Assembly: GCA_018242765.1 (NCBI GenBank)
Contig: JAFEBH010000002.1
Location: forward strand, 124,001-188,000
Source: Nitrospira sp.
Lineage (GTDB): Bacteria > Nitrospirota > Nitrospiria > Nitrospirales > Nitrospiraceae
Direction of reading: 5' to 3'
DNA: 64,000 bases
Position 1 is the stretch's first letter. Each line of letters opens with the position of its first letter. The notes beneath the pieces were generated by a model. It did not search any database. It saw only the letters and a program-made list of their open reading frames with translations, and was not told where the DNA came from. The translations under genes were made by a program, and so were the position numbers. Shown piece after piece: positions 63,762-64,000 of this stretch.

Positions 63762-64000
63762 TAGTTTGCCTTTCGTAAAGATTCGATGAGGGTGGCCAGT
63801 ACCGTACGATGCGCGTCGTCCAGCTCGTGGAGAGCCGCATCTCGAGCGAAACTCACCATCCGCTTCAGCCCGACATGGGGAGGGATGACCGGTGACAGGA
63901 TGCGCCAATAATTGCCCACCACCTTCACACGAAAGCGAACCTCTTCAGTCCGGTCTTCAGGGACAAAACTGGCCGCCTCGAGAGACACCACCCCCAATAC
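63761..64000 (-). CDS. Partial hypothetical protein, N-terminus outside the window
   Basis: The last ~79 residues of an open frame running off the right edge (EEVRFRVKVVGNYWRILSPV, then RDAALHELDDAHRTVLATLI). It overlaps the HAD gene start. No family can be assigned from this fragment. Confidence 0.45.
   Translation of the reverse strand, partial: VLGVVSLEAASFVPEDRTEEVRFRVKVVGNYWRILSPVIPPHVGLKRMVSFARDAALHELDDAHRTVLATLIESLRKAN

Overview
The window looks like a chromosomal segment of a Nitrospira-like bacterium (phylum Nitrospirota). This is an inference from gene content: an NnrS protein, OprP-type porin, arsM/arsS, GTPase-DUF3482/DUF2868, hflKC, fhs, many outer-membrane and lipoprotein genes, and a dispersed ~120 bp palindromic repeat that I associate with such genomes. 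I could run no database search. No rRNA, tRNA or CRISPR array was seen. The only stable RNA gene recognised is tmRNA (ssrA).

Layout. 1-5305: end of an aminopropyltransferase-like gene, then trehalose metabolism (otsB, a membrane-anchored otsA, and a divergent GH15 glycosidase). 6239-9000: a secreted SBBP-repeat protein broken by a G9 tract. 9185-9463: a dead GIY-YIG nuclease gene. 9698-23623: a 13.9 kb integrated element, bounded by a 14 bp direct repeat that is the last 14 nt of tmRNA. 23610-23959: tmRNA (minus strand). 24186-28466: nnrS and a DUF3482 GTPase/DUF2868 pair. 29084-33403: a zinc-ribbon protein, recQ, a TPR-like protein and two HicB-like proteins. 33690-39743: arsM-arsR-arsS running directly into pstSCAB. 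40126-44521: a second PstS-like protein, an OprP-type porin, a lipoprotein, and a decayed pstB 3' end. 44707-46691: hflKC. 46835-51733 (minus): fhs, an M23 peptidase, cutA and an M20 peptidase. 51859-55513: an OB-like secreted protein, lemA, a DUF2207 protein and a lipoprotein. 55556-63761 (minus): an outer-membrane barrel, two M50-type membrane peptidases, an HTH-MBL fusion, an M16 peptidase pair and a HAD phosphatase, with a partial gene at the right edge.

The most interesting part is the element at 9698-23623. It has a terminase small subunit but no large terminase, portal, capsid or tail gene. It carries its own replication module (initiator-like protein plus DnaB helicase), several ribbon-helix-helix type regulators with palindromic operators, a small resolvase, a large serine recombinase, and an opposite-strand block of membrane, secreted and lipoprotein cargo. 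This is the gene logic of a phage satellite (PICI-like), here using a serine rather than a tyrosine recombinase. The recombinase stop codon lies inside the host tmRNA gene, so excision is predicted to replace its last two residues with a 25-residue tail.

Phosphate and arsenic genes form a second theme. Arsenic methylation and arsenosugar genes are fused head to tail with a high-affinity phosphate transporter. A candidate Pho box lies before the second PstS/porin pair.
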